A stretch of 64,000 nucleotides of DNA, taken from assembly GCA_964059195.1 (NCBI GenBank), contig CAXKWD010000001.1:221720484-221784483 (forward strand), in the 5' to 3' direction. The translations under genes and the position numbers were made by a program. The stretch is from Ectobius pallidus. Its lineage: Eukaryota > Arthropoda > Insecta > Blattodea > Ectobiidae. This document shows positions 46,467-57,239 of the stretch, piece by piece. The notes under the pieces are model-generated. The model saw nothing but the letters and a program-made list of their open reading frames with translations, was not told the origin of the DNA and searched no databases. Numbering within the stretch: the stretch's first letter is position 1; each line of letters opens with the position of its first letter.

Positions 46467-47242
46467 CTTTTTTGCACGACTTAACTAATTAGTGGTAGGC
46501 CTAATTAAGAGTATTGTTGCCGTGGATCGTAACTTGACATTCCCGCACGCAATCTGGTTGCTATGAAAACAAAAGAAATCTCCGTGCGGTGAAAATTACA
46601 AAAAGCACAAGTGCCATAAGTAAAATCATCATATGGACGAAGGCCCCCTAGTTTGTGGCGACTTTAGCAGCATATTCGGTTCCCATAACAACCAACACAT
46701 GCGAATCTATTTTTGAAATAAACATCTATCCTCAATAATGTACATACATAATATTTTCAGCTAATATCTCAATTAATATAATTAAATTGATATAAATAAT
46801 CATCGTGCAAAAAATACCATGCAATACTCGTGCCGTAAGCGCATAACGGATCTCGGAAATTGAAAAAACTCGGCGCAAGCGCCTCGTTTTTTCAAACTTT
46901 TTCCTCAATCCGTATGCATCGCTTACGGCACTTGTATCGCAATATACTATATTGATGATAGATGTTATATTTCAGAAAGTGATTCGCATGTGTTGGTTGT
47001 TATGGGAACCGAATATTTGTCCTGTTAAAGTCGCCACAAACTGGGGGGCCTTGGTTCCGGTCTTCCATAAAGGCTTGTATTATTATGATTTTACTTACGG
47101 CATGTGTGCTTTTTGTAATTTTTACCGCACGGAGATTTCTTTTGTTTTCATGGCAACCAGACTGCGTGCGGGAATGTCAAGTTACGATCCACGGCAACAA
47201 TATTCGTAAGTACCACTAATTAGTTACGTCGTGCAAAAAAGA
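46467..47242. repeat. Large imperfect palindrome, arms of about 290 bp
   Basis: The left arm (46467-46755) and right arm (about 46950-47242) are inverted copies at high similarity: GTTGCCGTGGATCGTAAC and its complement, CACGCAATCTGGTTGC, AAATCTCCGTGCGGT, CGGTTCCCATAACAACC. The spacer (~195 bp) has its own symmetry around GGCGCAAGCGCC and GTGCCGTAAGCG. Outer tips are TTTTTTGCACGAC and its complement. No duplication seen. It is a foldback-type element or an inverted duplication; a one-armed copy lies at 25.4 kb. Confidence 0.8.
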
Positions 47243-47611
47243 CATTTATGTTGTCTGAGATGTAATATGAAAGGAGAATTCCAATTGACTTGTTGATTTT
47301 AATAGCACTATTTTATAGTTCCGAGTAAACCTGGGTGGTGGTGGTGGACAGTTAGCTGTATTGTTCCTACAGGAAGCCCGGATAATCGCTAACAGTCGCC
47401 CACGGATGATTGGTCACCATCAGATAATGCGCTCTTATCAGATAATGTGATAATGATAATGATTACCACACGGATGTGGTTAGCCATCCGTGACGCGTTT
47501 CTAAATGCCGATAATCTCCACCTGTCCTAGTGTACACTACCTGTCTGTTCGTATCGGAGGTTGTTGACCTCATCTTCAGCTTTATTTGAAGTGGTTATTG
47601 CAAAAAGGTCA
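47243..47611. other. Unassigned sequence
   Basis: Nothing recognised apart from short GGTGGTGGTGG and GATAATGATAATG runs. Confidence 0.35.
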
Positions 47612-48575
47612 TGCAGGGCAAGGCATTGATAATATTGCATTTATTAAGTGCCAGTATGGTACTTTATGAGAATGCGTGGGGGACGAAAAAATGTCTGTCC
47701 GTCTGTCCGTCTGTCTGTCTGTCCGTGCGTCTGTACGCATCATAACTCAAGTACGCTTTTTCGGATTTACATGAAACTTGGTATAAACATTCATACTGTC
47801 GATGGGAAGAACCGTATTGATATTGAACCAAATCGGTTCACCGGTACCGGAGTAATGCCCAATTTAGTGCCTATTTTAATAGAAAGACGCCATAACTCAA
47901 ATACGCTGTATCGGATTTCCATGAAACTTGGTATACCCATTTATGACGTCCATGAGAAGTGCCCTATTGAATTTGAACCTAATCTGTTGACCGGTACCGG
48001 AGTAAAACCCAATTTAGTGTATATTTTAAAGACGCGGTAACTCAAATACGCTTTACCGGATTCTTATGAAACTTGGTATACACATTTACAATGTCCATGG
48101 GAAGAGTCTATTCATAATGGATAAAATCGGTTGATCTGTTTCGGAGTAATGCTCAATTTAGTGCCTATTTTATGGCAATATACGTATTCGAAAGAATTTA
48201 TAAAAAAAATGAAAATCTGTTATCTTGACAACATAGCCTATTGTTTTACTGTGATCTTATAAGTCCTTGGAAATTAAAATACAGGTAGCTATGACAAAAA
48301 ACACTATTGTTTTACATGCGCTTATCCAACTAGACCGTTAAAATGACCCAGGTGGCCGAGATGGTAGACCTTTCTTCTTCCGTAAGCCCTGCTTAATGAA
48401 TAAATCTGGAGCTTAACTTGGAAATCAATTTAAAAAAAAACATATTCTGCATATCATAATTGCAGTCATAACTGATTAAACAAAAACATACTGGCACTTT
48501 TTTACATCAGTTTACCTGATTTTATTTTATATGAAGCTTGAAAGATAGCTAGAATACGCCTACATATAAACTATA
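47612..48575. mobile_element. hAT-like MITE, GGGCAAGGCATT family, copy F3, split by family T copy T5
   Basis: The left end CAGGGCAAGGCATTGATAAT matches F1. Homology resumes after T5 with TTTTATATGAAGCTTGAAAG (F1: TTTTATATCAAAGTTAAAAG) and fades near 48575. The right end is missing. Confidence 0.65.
47646..48519 (+). mobile_element. Family T element, copy T5, three-unit form
   Basis: Starts AAGTGCCAGTATGGTAC; leader GTCTGTCCGTCTGTCTG; units begin at about 47741, 47891 and 48036 (periods 150 and about 146). Ends CATACTGGCACTT followed by the tail to ACCTGA. Flanks ATTTATT (47639-47645) and TTTTATT (48520-48526), 6 of 7. A 130-codon plus frame (47648-48040) covers the first two units and repeats SNTLYRISMKLGIP-like segments; no known domain. 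Confidence 0.9.
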
Positions 48576-49090
48576 TTACTTGAACCAAAAAATGTTACAA
48601 CTGCTGGAGCTAAGCACTGTTCAAGTTTTGGCCCAAGACTATTCAATTCATTTATTACCAACCATCCTGATCTAAATAGCTTAAACAACAAACAATTTAG
48701 GTTTAAAATTAGAAAATTTATATAATTATTACTTCTGTTTTCTACTATTGCTGTTATAACATTTTTCATATTAAACTTTAAAATTTGGATAGAACTTAAT
48801 TTCTTTGTTTTTTACTAAAATTTAAACAAATAAATTGTTATGTATTATTATTGTATTACCTCGTACCTTTGTATTGTAAATAGAACATGTTCTAACCTTT
48901 TATACATAATATTTTGTCATACTTCTCCAAATTATGTATTGTTTTAAGTAATTATTTAGTATAAGTTTTTATAATATATTGAACTGAACCAGCCCCGAAC
49001 ACAAGCTCTGCTTCTTCGGGTGGTGTATCAACTTTTTTATGTATATTTTTCGTGTAATTTAGAACAATAAATTGTAATTGTTAAAAAAAA
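48576..49090 (+). pseudogene. LINE 3' end, CR1/Jockey-like C-terminus with stem-loop and A tail
   Basis: One plus frame around 48590-48730 reads CSSFGPRLFNSFITNHPDL and FRFKIRKFIYNYY, resembling the conserved GP(R/K)L(Y/F)NSLP ... FK..L(K/R)..L end of CR1/Jockey-type reverse transcriptases. The 3' untranslated part has the stem-loop CCCCGAACACAAGC ... TTCGGG (about 48993-49020) shared with 26.1 and 5.7 kb, then an AATTGTAATTGTTAAAAAAA tail. The start is uncertain. Confidence 0.6.
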
Positions 49091-49111
49091 AGTAACTTAA
49101 TTTATGATCAA

Positions 49112-49200
49112 CAAGCAGGTGCCCGCGGCTTCGCCCGCGATTATTTATTCAATTGCTAAATGTTTAATTAATTCATTTATTTAAAAGAAAAAATTAAAAC
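49112..49200 (-). mobile_element. Helitron 3' end scrap Q6
   Basis: The hairpin GCCCGCGGCTTCGCCCGCGA matches the Q1-type 3' terminus on the minus strand; the CTAG terminus has decayed to CTTG. Inward similarity is lost quickly. Confidence 0.5.
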
Positions 49201-50152
49201 ACTGACATCACTTTTACATAATTAACATTAAGCAGCCTACATAATTTTATTCTTAATTATTTTGTTTTACGTAACAAAAATAAATAATTAAAGAATAGAA
49301 CGAATCTTGTGCATACAGATTCGAAATGAAGGACAGCGTGAAAGTTACACGTAAATTCTTATCTCCATTAATTTTTATTTTCCATTTTTAAGCCAAATCT
49401 CCAATTGAAGTACAGTAGATATTCTTGTATGTTGTGACATAGGCGTAACCAGGCCGACCATATGGGGGGAGGTTATAACATCCCCGAGGTCTGGGGGGTA
49501 TTGAACACCCCCAGGAAGAGGGGGGTCCGGGGGTCCTCCCCCGGAAAATTTTAAAAATCAAGACGCAAAATAACGAGTTTTAAGCTTCCCACGCTTTATA
49601 CTTTTATTAAGTAATTTATGGGCAGACTGAAAAAAATTATACAATTTTTCTTTTTTTAATCACTGTGGGGGGATAATTGAGAATGGAAATTCTCGAGACT
49701 CATGTTTTGGCAGAAGTTATCAAACCGTGACGGACTGCAAAGAAAACAATTAATACAATGATTATGTTTCTCATGTTATTCGTTACACATCATTATGCTA
49801 GCGTGAAATTTAAATTTCCATAGCCTACCTAAATTCTTTTCTGAGAGTCTGTAGCAAATGTAAATGTAAAAGTAAATGTAAATGTAAAACTTTCGAAAGC
49901 CGTGTTTCGACTTAGAAGAAGACATCTTGTGTAGTAATTAAGCCCAGGATTTTTAGGCTTTTATAAACGGCATTTTAGCCGGCTTAGTAAAACATCGAAA
50001 ATAGTATTAGCAAATAATTTTGACACAGTTATTCTAGTATTTTTTATTTTTATTTTTTTTAACGAAATAAACAAGTAACTATTCCTTATATCGGCACTCG
50101 AAAAAATAGCATAAACAATTGAGATATTTACCCTTTTACTCGGGCATTGCTA
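49201..50152. other. Unassigned sequence with G/C-rich element end and dispersed-repeat fragment
   Basis: 49438-49550 contains CATAGGCGTAACCAGGCCGA and alternating G and C runs resembling hAT-like subterminal blocks, without a partner end. 49725-49935 is homologous to 51275-51388 plus 52011-52095 (CGTGACGGACTGCAAAGAA, AGCGTGAAATTTAAATTT). A GTAAATGTAAATGTAAA run lies at about 49858-49885. CCCAGGATTTTTAGGC near 49945 resembles the AATAGGCATTT-family end. Confidence 0.4.
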
Positions 50153-50965
50153 TCTCTCTCGCTTTGTCCTGACTGACTGACAGAGAATCAACGTAGAGCC
50201 TAAACTATAATATGTAGGGACTTGGAATTTTGACAGTACCTTCGTTTCATAATGTAGGTGCTCACTAAGAAAGGATTTTCAAAAATTTTGATTTTAAATG
50301 CCATAAGAAAATGTTTTTAAGAATACTTAATCCCCTTTTACACAAAATTATGAAATCCAAATCACAGTTCACATGACAACATATTGTTGCCAGTGGTCTC
50401 AGATGGGTTTGGAAATAAATGAAATGGATCTTTGAGAAATTAGAGAAGCTGTCAATATAATTCATGTTATAAATGGATATTAAAGAATGAAATCCACGAA
50501 AATAATGCAGTCACATAACTTCCTCTAGCCTGGAAATAGAGAAAACAACGAGGTAAGGTAATAAATATGTTTTGGGAAGAGAAGTATTAAAGTGATATTG
50601 CAAATCTGTTTAATTTCATCCCCAAAACGGTTTTATGGTAACATGAGAGTGAGAAATACAATTTTCTGTCAAGACAATACAATCTTATGTAACCGGAATT
50701 TCTTTTTGTTCTTATTTGCACTCCTCCCAGGCATGGTGTGTAGAAGCAATGGAATGCAAAATTCTACATCCTCTATGAGTCAAAAAAAGCTATAAGTTAT
50801 CCAGCGTTTTCTGAGGGAATAGTTTGAGTGTAATAAGTCGTTCTTCCTATTTCAAATGATAAATACCTATATAAGGACCTAGAATTTAAAAATCGAAAGT
50901 TCTTCATAAGTTAATTTCGATTTACAAAATTAAAAACCCAGGCGACGCCGGGCCTTTTAAGCTAG
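50153..50965 (+). mobile_element. Non-autonomous Helitron Q4, complete ends
   Basis: Starts TCTCTCTCGCTTTGTCCTG after A and ends hairpin GGCGACGCCGGGCC, TTTTAAG, CTAG before T. Close homologue of Q2. 813 bp; no Rep or helicase. Confidence 0.88.
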
Positions 50966-51388
50966 TACATTATAAAGATGAACTGACAAATGATCATTTC
51001 TAGTCATAGCAGTAACTATAGCCTTCTGTAATACTGATTGTTAACCTATTTCCTCGAGAGACAATCAAAATGCTTCAGAGCACCAAACATCGGAAAATGT
51101 AATTTAAATTTTAAGTTAAAAGTATCCACCAGTTAGTGAATTTTATACAACTATTCCATTGTTTACTATTTTAGCTAAAACATTCAAATAATATAGAAAT
51201 CGAAGAATCTGACAACGAGAAGATTGATTGAAAATGGAAATTGAGAATGGAAAATTGCTCATGTTTTGGCTGAATCTATCAAACCGTGGCGGACTGCACA
51301 CAAAACAACTATTATATTTCTTATGTTATTCCTTGCACATCATTGTGTTAGCGTGAAATTTAAATTTTCATGCCTATGACGCGCGTCT
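50966..51388. other. Unassigned sequence, second half a dispersed repeat
   Basis: 51275-51388 matches 49725-49830, and the match resumes beyond mariner copy H4, so H4 inserted into this repeat. Confidence 0.45.
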
Positions 51389-52010
51389 GGGGCCGTTTAC
51401 AGAAGTAAAACAACATTTCTTGGAAATAGGCTATTTATTGAAACAGATACAGCAAGTGTTCAGCTATTTTCAACATATCACCACCGGAACTGAAACATTT
51501 GTCTTACTGTGGAATGAACTTTTAAACACTTTTGTCGTTCAAGTCTGCCGCCAGGGATTTGAACCACTGTGTGACTAACATCTCCGCCTGTCATTCCCTG
51601 TCATTTCTTTAGGTGTAAAAAAACATGGAAATCACTGGGAGCGAACTCCGGGCTGTAGGGTGGATCTTGAAACACCTCCTTGCAAGTCTCATGCAGAAGT
51701 TCCGCTGGGAGGTGTTTAAGCACACCCTATAGCCCGGACCTCGCTCCCAGTGATTTCCATTTTTTCCTACACCTTACGAAATGACAAAGAATGACAGAGA
51801 GGCGAAGGTGGTTTTCACACAGTGGTTCAAATCCCAGGCGGCACACTTCTACGACACAGGTATTCAAAAGAAGGTGCCACTGTAAGACAAATGTTTCAAT
51901 TCCGGTGGAGAATATGTTGAAAAATAGCTGAACACTTGCTGTGTCTGTTTCAATAAATATTTCCTGGTAATTGTGTTTTGTTTCTGTAAACAGCCCCAGG
52001 GAAACTTACT
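51389..52010. mobile_element. Palindromic mariner-derived element, copy H4
   Basis: Both arms are present. The right, plus-sense arm covers the catalytic C-terminal region and the stretch equivalent to (F/Y)YDTGIQK, broken by stops; the left arm mirrors it. The ends are truncated compared with H1 (starts in TCTGGGGCCGTTTAC, ends in AGGGAAACTTACT). It interrupts the dispersed repeat described at 49.7 kb. Confidence 0.75.
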
Positions 52011-52676
52011 CGTAATTCTTTTCTGAGATTATTTAGCAAATGTAAAACACATGAGATCTGAGTGTTCAGAAACTTTCGAAAGCCATGTTTCGTCTTTGAA
52101 AAATACTATTCGTGTAATATTGATTTCGATCCCGTTGCTATTAGCAACAGAATTCGGGAATATTCTGAATACCTGTCGATTCTGAATCACTGAACAAAAC
52201 ACTGCAGACTCAGTGAACTGCAATGCAGATAACAGCGCGTTATCCACGGGAATCACGACCCGATGCGTTTCTGTTTTAATTGTTCCTTACACAGGAGGCC
52301 TGGAGCGAAGACTACGAGCATAAATAACGATGCACCACGTGGTTATTATAAGAGGGCGGTGCTCCATGCTTCGCGAGTACAAAATATTGCCAGCTAAACA
52401 CAGAGTTAGTACATAATGACGCCGCTAGAGGCAGTCATGTACTTGCGCACTGACTCGCTCTGCTATTAAGTGATGCATTCAACAATGCAAACTATTTTAC
52501 CATCAAGGTGTGCCACGAAAAGTGAAATCAGGAGAAAAACAAATGAAAACAGAACAAAAAAAATTAATAAGAAAAGCACTCACACAACTTTCTCTACCCT
52601 AAGCAAAGACAGTACAATTATCTCACTTTGCAATCTTAGGCCTGTATCCCTACAATATCATTTATACAGGGTGTTG
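52011..52676. other. Unassigned sequence
   Basis: Begins with the remainder of the interrupted dispersed repeat (to about 52095). The rest shows no gene; an 83-codon plus frame at 52470-52721 lacks signatures and overlaps a MITE. Confidence 0.35.
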
Positions 52677-53198
52677 ATGAATAACACAGAAATATTTTCC
52701 CTGTGTATACAGGGGACATAGACAAGTAAATTTTATTGGGAGATTTTCGCTCTATGGATTCAGATTTTCCTGTTACAGCATAAAATCTCCCAGGGCATGG
52801 CCGCCACTGACTTCTAACATTTGAAAAATATGTAAAACAAAGGAACTTCGTTGTTAACACTGGAGTTATCAAGAAAGACACTAATGCAGTGGCGGCCAGT
52901 CATGTGATTAGTCTGCAAATTTTGCAGATTATGGAAACACTAAATTATGATATAGCTGTTGATGAATGATTAAGAATCAGGTTTTTATCGATCACTAAGA
53001 AGGCGTGAAGTCACTTGAATGAAATTTTTAACCCTTTTCGCTTCATTATTAACTTATGAGCACCAAATTGTATTGACTTTAATGCCCTATAGGATACACA
53101 TTTTATGTCATAGAGGAAAAATCTCCTAATAAAAGTTGCTTGTCTATGTCCCCTCTACACACAGGTAAAATATTTCGGTGTTACTCATTGATACCCTG
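52677..53198. mobile_element. TA-flanked MITE (CAAGGTGTT family), copy M2
   Basis: Ends CAGGGTGTT and AACACCCTG-type (right end ATACCCTG) with TA at 52675-52676 and 53199-53200. Terminal repeats match those of M1, and the interior is inverted relative to M1. Confidence 0.85.
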
Positions 53199-54227
53199 TA
53201 TAATAGACGTATAACAGTATGGTAAACAAAAATAATGATATAGCTGTTGATGAATGATTAAGAATTGGGGTTTTATCGATTTCTAGGAAGGTGTGAGGGC
53301 AACTTAATGAAAATTATAGCCTATTTCGCTTCATTATTGATTTACGATCAAATTCTATCTACTTTATGTAGCATGCATCTTTTACATCGGTGGCCATGGA
53401 TTTTCTAAGTGCAGTTCAGAAAACAAGTGAATTTTTTCCAGTGCCTTCTGTGAAAGGAATATTCCAAGTCTTGTCAGAATATGAAGCTCGTTAAAACATC
53501 TGAAGGGGGAGAAGAAACATTTAACACATACTTAAAGCTGAACGTGAGTTCATAATAAGGCAGGTCACGTGATGTGCATACCAGACAAAACAATTGCACT
53601 CTAGGGCAGTCCCCCATCCCTTCTTCTTAAGAAGATTATAGTCCACTTGGGAAACCTTTCAAACTTTATAATGCATAGACTAGAGAGGTGTTAATATGGA
53701 GTTGGTTGTATTGAATTTACATGAAAAGGAAATAGAGCTGCCATATTAAGCTTGAACAATACGTGGATTAACATGGCATAATCATAGGTAATATACTGAG
53801 AGGTTCAGATTTTATCGATAACTTCACAAATAACAAAGGCGTGAGCGAGGTAATCCCACGAGAGTTGAGTTCAAGTTTACTCCACGAAGCTGCAACTACC
53901 TGGGTGTAGAGAGGCTTCACAAAATAATAGAAGAAGAAGAAGTTCAAGTCCCAGTGTCGGGGGAATTTTTCTCCTATTTAGATTAATATAATGTATATAA
54001 ACCCGCGCCGGACTGCAAAGAAAACAGTTAAAACAATGATTGAACCCATATTAAAGAAATGGACAATGTGGAGCGAGTCTTGAAGGCCAATTCCTGTAAT
54101 GCGACTGAAGACAGTAGGCCTATACCAAAACGTTGGAAAAAATTTATACAAAATTTTGAAATTGTCCCTCTCGCCCCAAATAGCAGCCCAACCACTTAAC
54201 AATCTCTTATACCATACTTCTTCAAGT
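53199..54227. other. Partial MITE duplicate and unassigned sequence
   Basis: 53228-53375 duplicates part of the interior of M2 (GATATAGCTGTTGATGAATG, TTTTATCGAT), without ends. A family P left-end scrap lies near 53850. 53990-54045 has the dispersed CGGACTGCAAAGAAAACAG phrase. No genes recognised. Confidence 0.45.
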
Positions 54228-54617
54228 CTACACCTTTTCAACCTCAATTTCGGAAAAAGTAATTTCAATTTCGGAAAAAGTAACTTCAATTTCGGAAATG
54301 CGAGGGCTATGAAGAGGGTATAGTAAAGTTGGTACCACGCTAAGACAAATGACTCAATCGGAGCGAGATTATGTAGAGAAGTAGCTAGAAGGTGTACCTA
54401 AATGTTCCAAATAAAACAGTTTTGATTTTCACTGTGGTTTTCATTTTATGCCCCATCGAATGCTTTAAAAAATAGCCCTCGTATTTCCGAAATTGAAGTT
54501 ACTTTTTCCGAAATTGAGATGACTTTTTCCGAAATTGAAATTACTTTTTCCGAATTTGAAATTACTTTTTCCGAAATTGAAATTACTTTTTCCGAAATTG
54601 AGGTTGAAATGGTGTAG
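54228..54617. mobile_element. Foldback element with arms of 21-bp tandem repeats
   Basis: The arms are arrays of a ~21-bp unit containing AATTTCGGAAAAAGTAA: about three units on the left (54243-54300) and six on the right (54484-54604), in opposite orientation. The outer tips, CTACACCTTTTCAACC and its partner, are also inverted. This resembles Drosophila FB-type architecture, by analogy only. A mariner deletion derivative occupies the centre. A 103-codon minus frame (53978-54289) runs into the left array and is not a recognisable protein. Confidence 0.75.
54298..54484 (+). mobile_element. Mariner deletion derivative at the foldback centre
   Basis: Short ends GCGAGGGCTAT and ATAGCCCTCGTA are inverted. 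Internally the plus strand keeps a mariner transposase C-terminal remnant (YEEGIVKLVPR, a stop, then DK and LNRS-type residues) and about 100 bp of 3' untranslated sequence. Removing it leaves the two 21-bp arrays facing each other across a TA, so it inserted at the palindrome's centre. Confidence 0.75.
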
Positions 54618-54894
54618 TGTTAGTAATAGTGCTAGGAAGTTGAAGACCTATAAATTGCCTGAAAATATGTATAAAGATACCTAAAAAGATCTAAAACTGA
54701 AAAAAAGGGTCGTGATGCAGATTTTTAAAATATTTTAAATAAGTTTAGTTTTAACTGTGGTAGATTCTTTATGAATGTTTAAAAACTTTTTGAAAGATTC
54801 ATTGTTTACTTTAGGAAACGAAATATTCGCCAAATCTAACGCAGTCCTAAGGTCTTTGTAAAATGGAGATTACTTAGAATTACATCGTCTAGAA
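54618..54894. other. Unassigned sequence
   Basis: Short gap before the hAT element; nothing recognised. Confidence 0.3.
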
Positions 54895-55020
54895 CAGTGG
54901 TTCCCAACCTGGGGGCGATTGCCCCCAAGTGGGCGATTTGGGTTATCAGGGGGGTAATAAATAAGTGGGGCGATTTGGGGGCGATGAGTATTCAAAGGAG
55001 GAAAAATTAAAATAGTACTT

Positions 55021-55245
55021 ATGGACACTTATCTACAACTGTGGGGAAAAACTGAACCACTTCTCATCTCGTTCCCGTCAACATATTTAGTTGAAAAGGG
55101 ATTTAGTTCTGTTGTCCAGCTCCTCACAAAACAAAGAAATAAGTTGGACATTTGCCTCAAAGGAGACTTGTGCCTGAACTTGACGAACATAAAGTCGGAT
55201 ATTCAAGCTTTAACTGAAATCCACCAAGCACAAGGCACCCATTGA
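55021..55245 (+). pseudogene. hAT transposase C-terminal (dimerisation region) fragment
   Basis: The 74-codon frame reads FPSTYLVEKGFSSVVQLLTK, then RNKLDICLKGDLCLNLTNIK. This matches the style of the C-terminal region of hAT transposases of the ZBED5/SCAND3-like group, where the FPSTYLVE.GFS..LLTK block and a following (D/G)LRL.L(T/S).I block form part of the dimerisation region. The BED finger and DDE catalytic residues are absent; only this 3' end remains. It is an internally deleted copy, not a gene in use. Confidence 0.85.
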
Positions 55246-55534
55246 AAAGGTAAAATAAAACAATAACAAATTTTTCAAGCTCTCACTTATTTTTTTTCAA
55301 ATTTTAACTGTCAACTTAATTTTTCCAGATTCCAATTTAAAAATGAAAATGTGTACTCCTGTTTTTTTTAAATGTACGTCAATGATCTTAGTTAATTATT
55401 TCTCTTCTTTGTTCTTTAAAAAAATCTGTATAAAAATGTACATTTAATTTTTTTTTTGTCTATTTAAGAGTGACCGCATAAAACTGCTTTGGTTGTTTTT
55501 ATATACGGTAGTAAAATTGTTAAAAATAATAAAA

Positions 55535-56292
55535 TCAGGTAAACTGATATAACAAAGTGCCAGTATGCTTTTGTTGAATCCAAGACTTTACCATTCGGCT
55601 AACTCAGCCAATTTGACGATGTAGTTTGATAAGCTTATGTGAAGGAATAGTGTTGCTTGTCAAATCTAAATGCATTGCAACTTGAAATTCTTAAAATATG
55701 TCAACATTTCACAAAATTCAGTGGCATATAACTCCGCTAATTATTTCACAGTAATGTACCTTCTGTATATAACAGTATTCATGTAATACCAAATACTATA
55801 ATATTTGGTAGTATTCATTTTCAACTACATCAGCGAAGTAAACAAACATATGACTGCACTGCAGACAAAGCCCTCAAATGATTAAAAATGCGGCATTGTA
55901 GTATAGACATTATTTTTAAAAAATGTGACATTTAATTAGTTGTTACTCTGGTACCGGTTAACCGATTTGGTCCAAAATAAGTAGACTTCTTGCCACGGAC
56001 ACTATAAATGCATATAACAATTTTCATGAAAATCCGATAAAGCGTATTTGAGTTATCGGACCTTTTGCTATATAATACCATAAAAAGGCACTAAATTGGG
56101 CATTATTCCGGTACCGGCCAACCGATTTGGTCCAATACCAACAGACGTCTTCCCATAGAAATTTAAAATGCGTATACCAAGTTTTATTAAAATCCGATCA
56201 AGCGTATTTGAGTTATCGCGCGTACAGACACACGGACGGACAGACATTTTTCCGTCCACCACACAATCTCATAAAGTACCATACTGGCACTT
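55535..56292 (-). mobile_element. Family T element, copy T6, two-unit form, nested in hAT
   Basis: Minus strand: begins AAGTGCCAGTATGGTAC, leader GTCTGTCCGTCCGTGTG, two internal units, tail to ACCTGA. Perfect 7-bp duplications AATAAAA at 55528-55534 and 56293-56299. 758 bp. Confidence 0.9.
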
Positions 56293-56427
56293 AATAAAAC
56301 TGCTTTATTATTTAGCCTACACTTTACTTCAAATTAAAATTAGGCATACAATGAAAATGAAAAGGCTGTTGGGTGTTAATCAACCTCCAGAAAGGGGAGA
56401 TGGGCCACAAAAGGTTGGGAACCACTG

Positions 56428-56932
56428 GTCTAACTGTTCATTATGTTAGTGCATTTATTGTGGATTCGTCTGATTTTATACATGTGTTGTAAGTATTAAA
56501 CTTCCAACCCTAATACTTATAGAATATTTCTCTTGTTGCAGATATTACTTTTGTGGTGTCTATCAGTGTACAAACTTTACTATATCAAGAAACAAAGAAG
56601 ACTAGAAGATAGTGTTTTTTATCTAGTGTTTGTGACATCAAGAAAAAGACTTTTCTAAATCAAGAACAAGCTGAGGAAGACAACACTTAGATTCAGACCT
56701 TCTCTTCATAATTCTGTGCCTTGGCGTGGAATTTTGAAGTGAGATCTGTGTATGCTCCATTTCTAATACTGCTGGACACCTCAAGGTATTAACGAAAAGT
56801 AGTACTTAGAAAGGAGCTTAGATAGGGGCCTCTTTTTAGAGGTGAAGAGCGGTCTTGGTGCAAACCGAGGCCACCCATCACCAGAAGACCAGCGATTCTC
56901 TCATCAAATAAAGGTAAAGAATATATTATGTA
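56428..56932. other. Unassigned sequence
   Basis: No element end, tandem repeat or coding signature recognised. Confidence 0.35.
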
Positions 56933-57239
56933 CTAATCACTAGGGGGCGAATTTCTATGACATGTCATATTTTCCCCTTTGCATTATTTCACGTTTCCGA
57001 CTAATTTAAACCCGATTCCAAGCATCCTGGCTTTTATTGTGCATATAACTGCATATTTAGGAAATTTTCAACTATTGTAGCATATTTAGTATGAATATGC
57101 ATATTTAGGTCATATTTTTGGCATATCTATGTACATATTATTAAAGAAATTTTGAAGTTTCATATCATATTTTGTAAATTTTGCATTATACTGATACTTT
57201 TTGAGAATTTACAGATATTTTAAACAATTAACATTATTT

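Larger units (their letters stand above)
54895..56427 (+). mobile_element. hAT element remnant with CAGTGGTTCCCAACC ends
   Basis: Inverted ends CAGTGGTTCCCAACCTGG and, at the right, GGTTGGGAACCACTG. Flanking octamers GTCTAGAA and GTCTAACT share the first five bases, an eroded duplication. It holds the only recognisable hAT transposase fragment of the window (55021-55245) and a nested family T element (55535-56292). Subterminal GGGCGATTTGGG words are reiterated near the left end. Confidence 0.85.
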
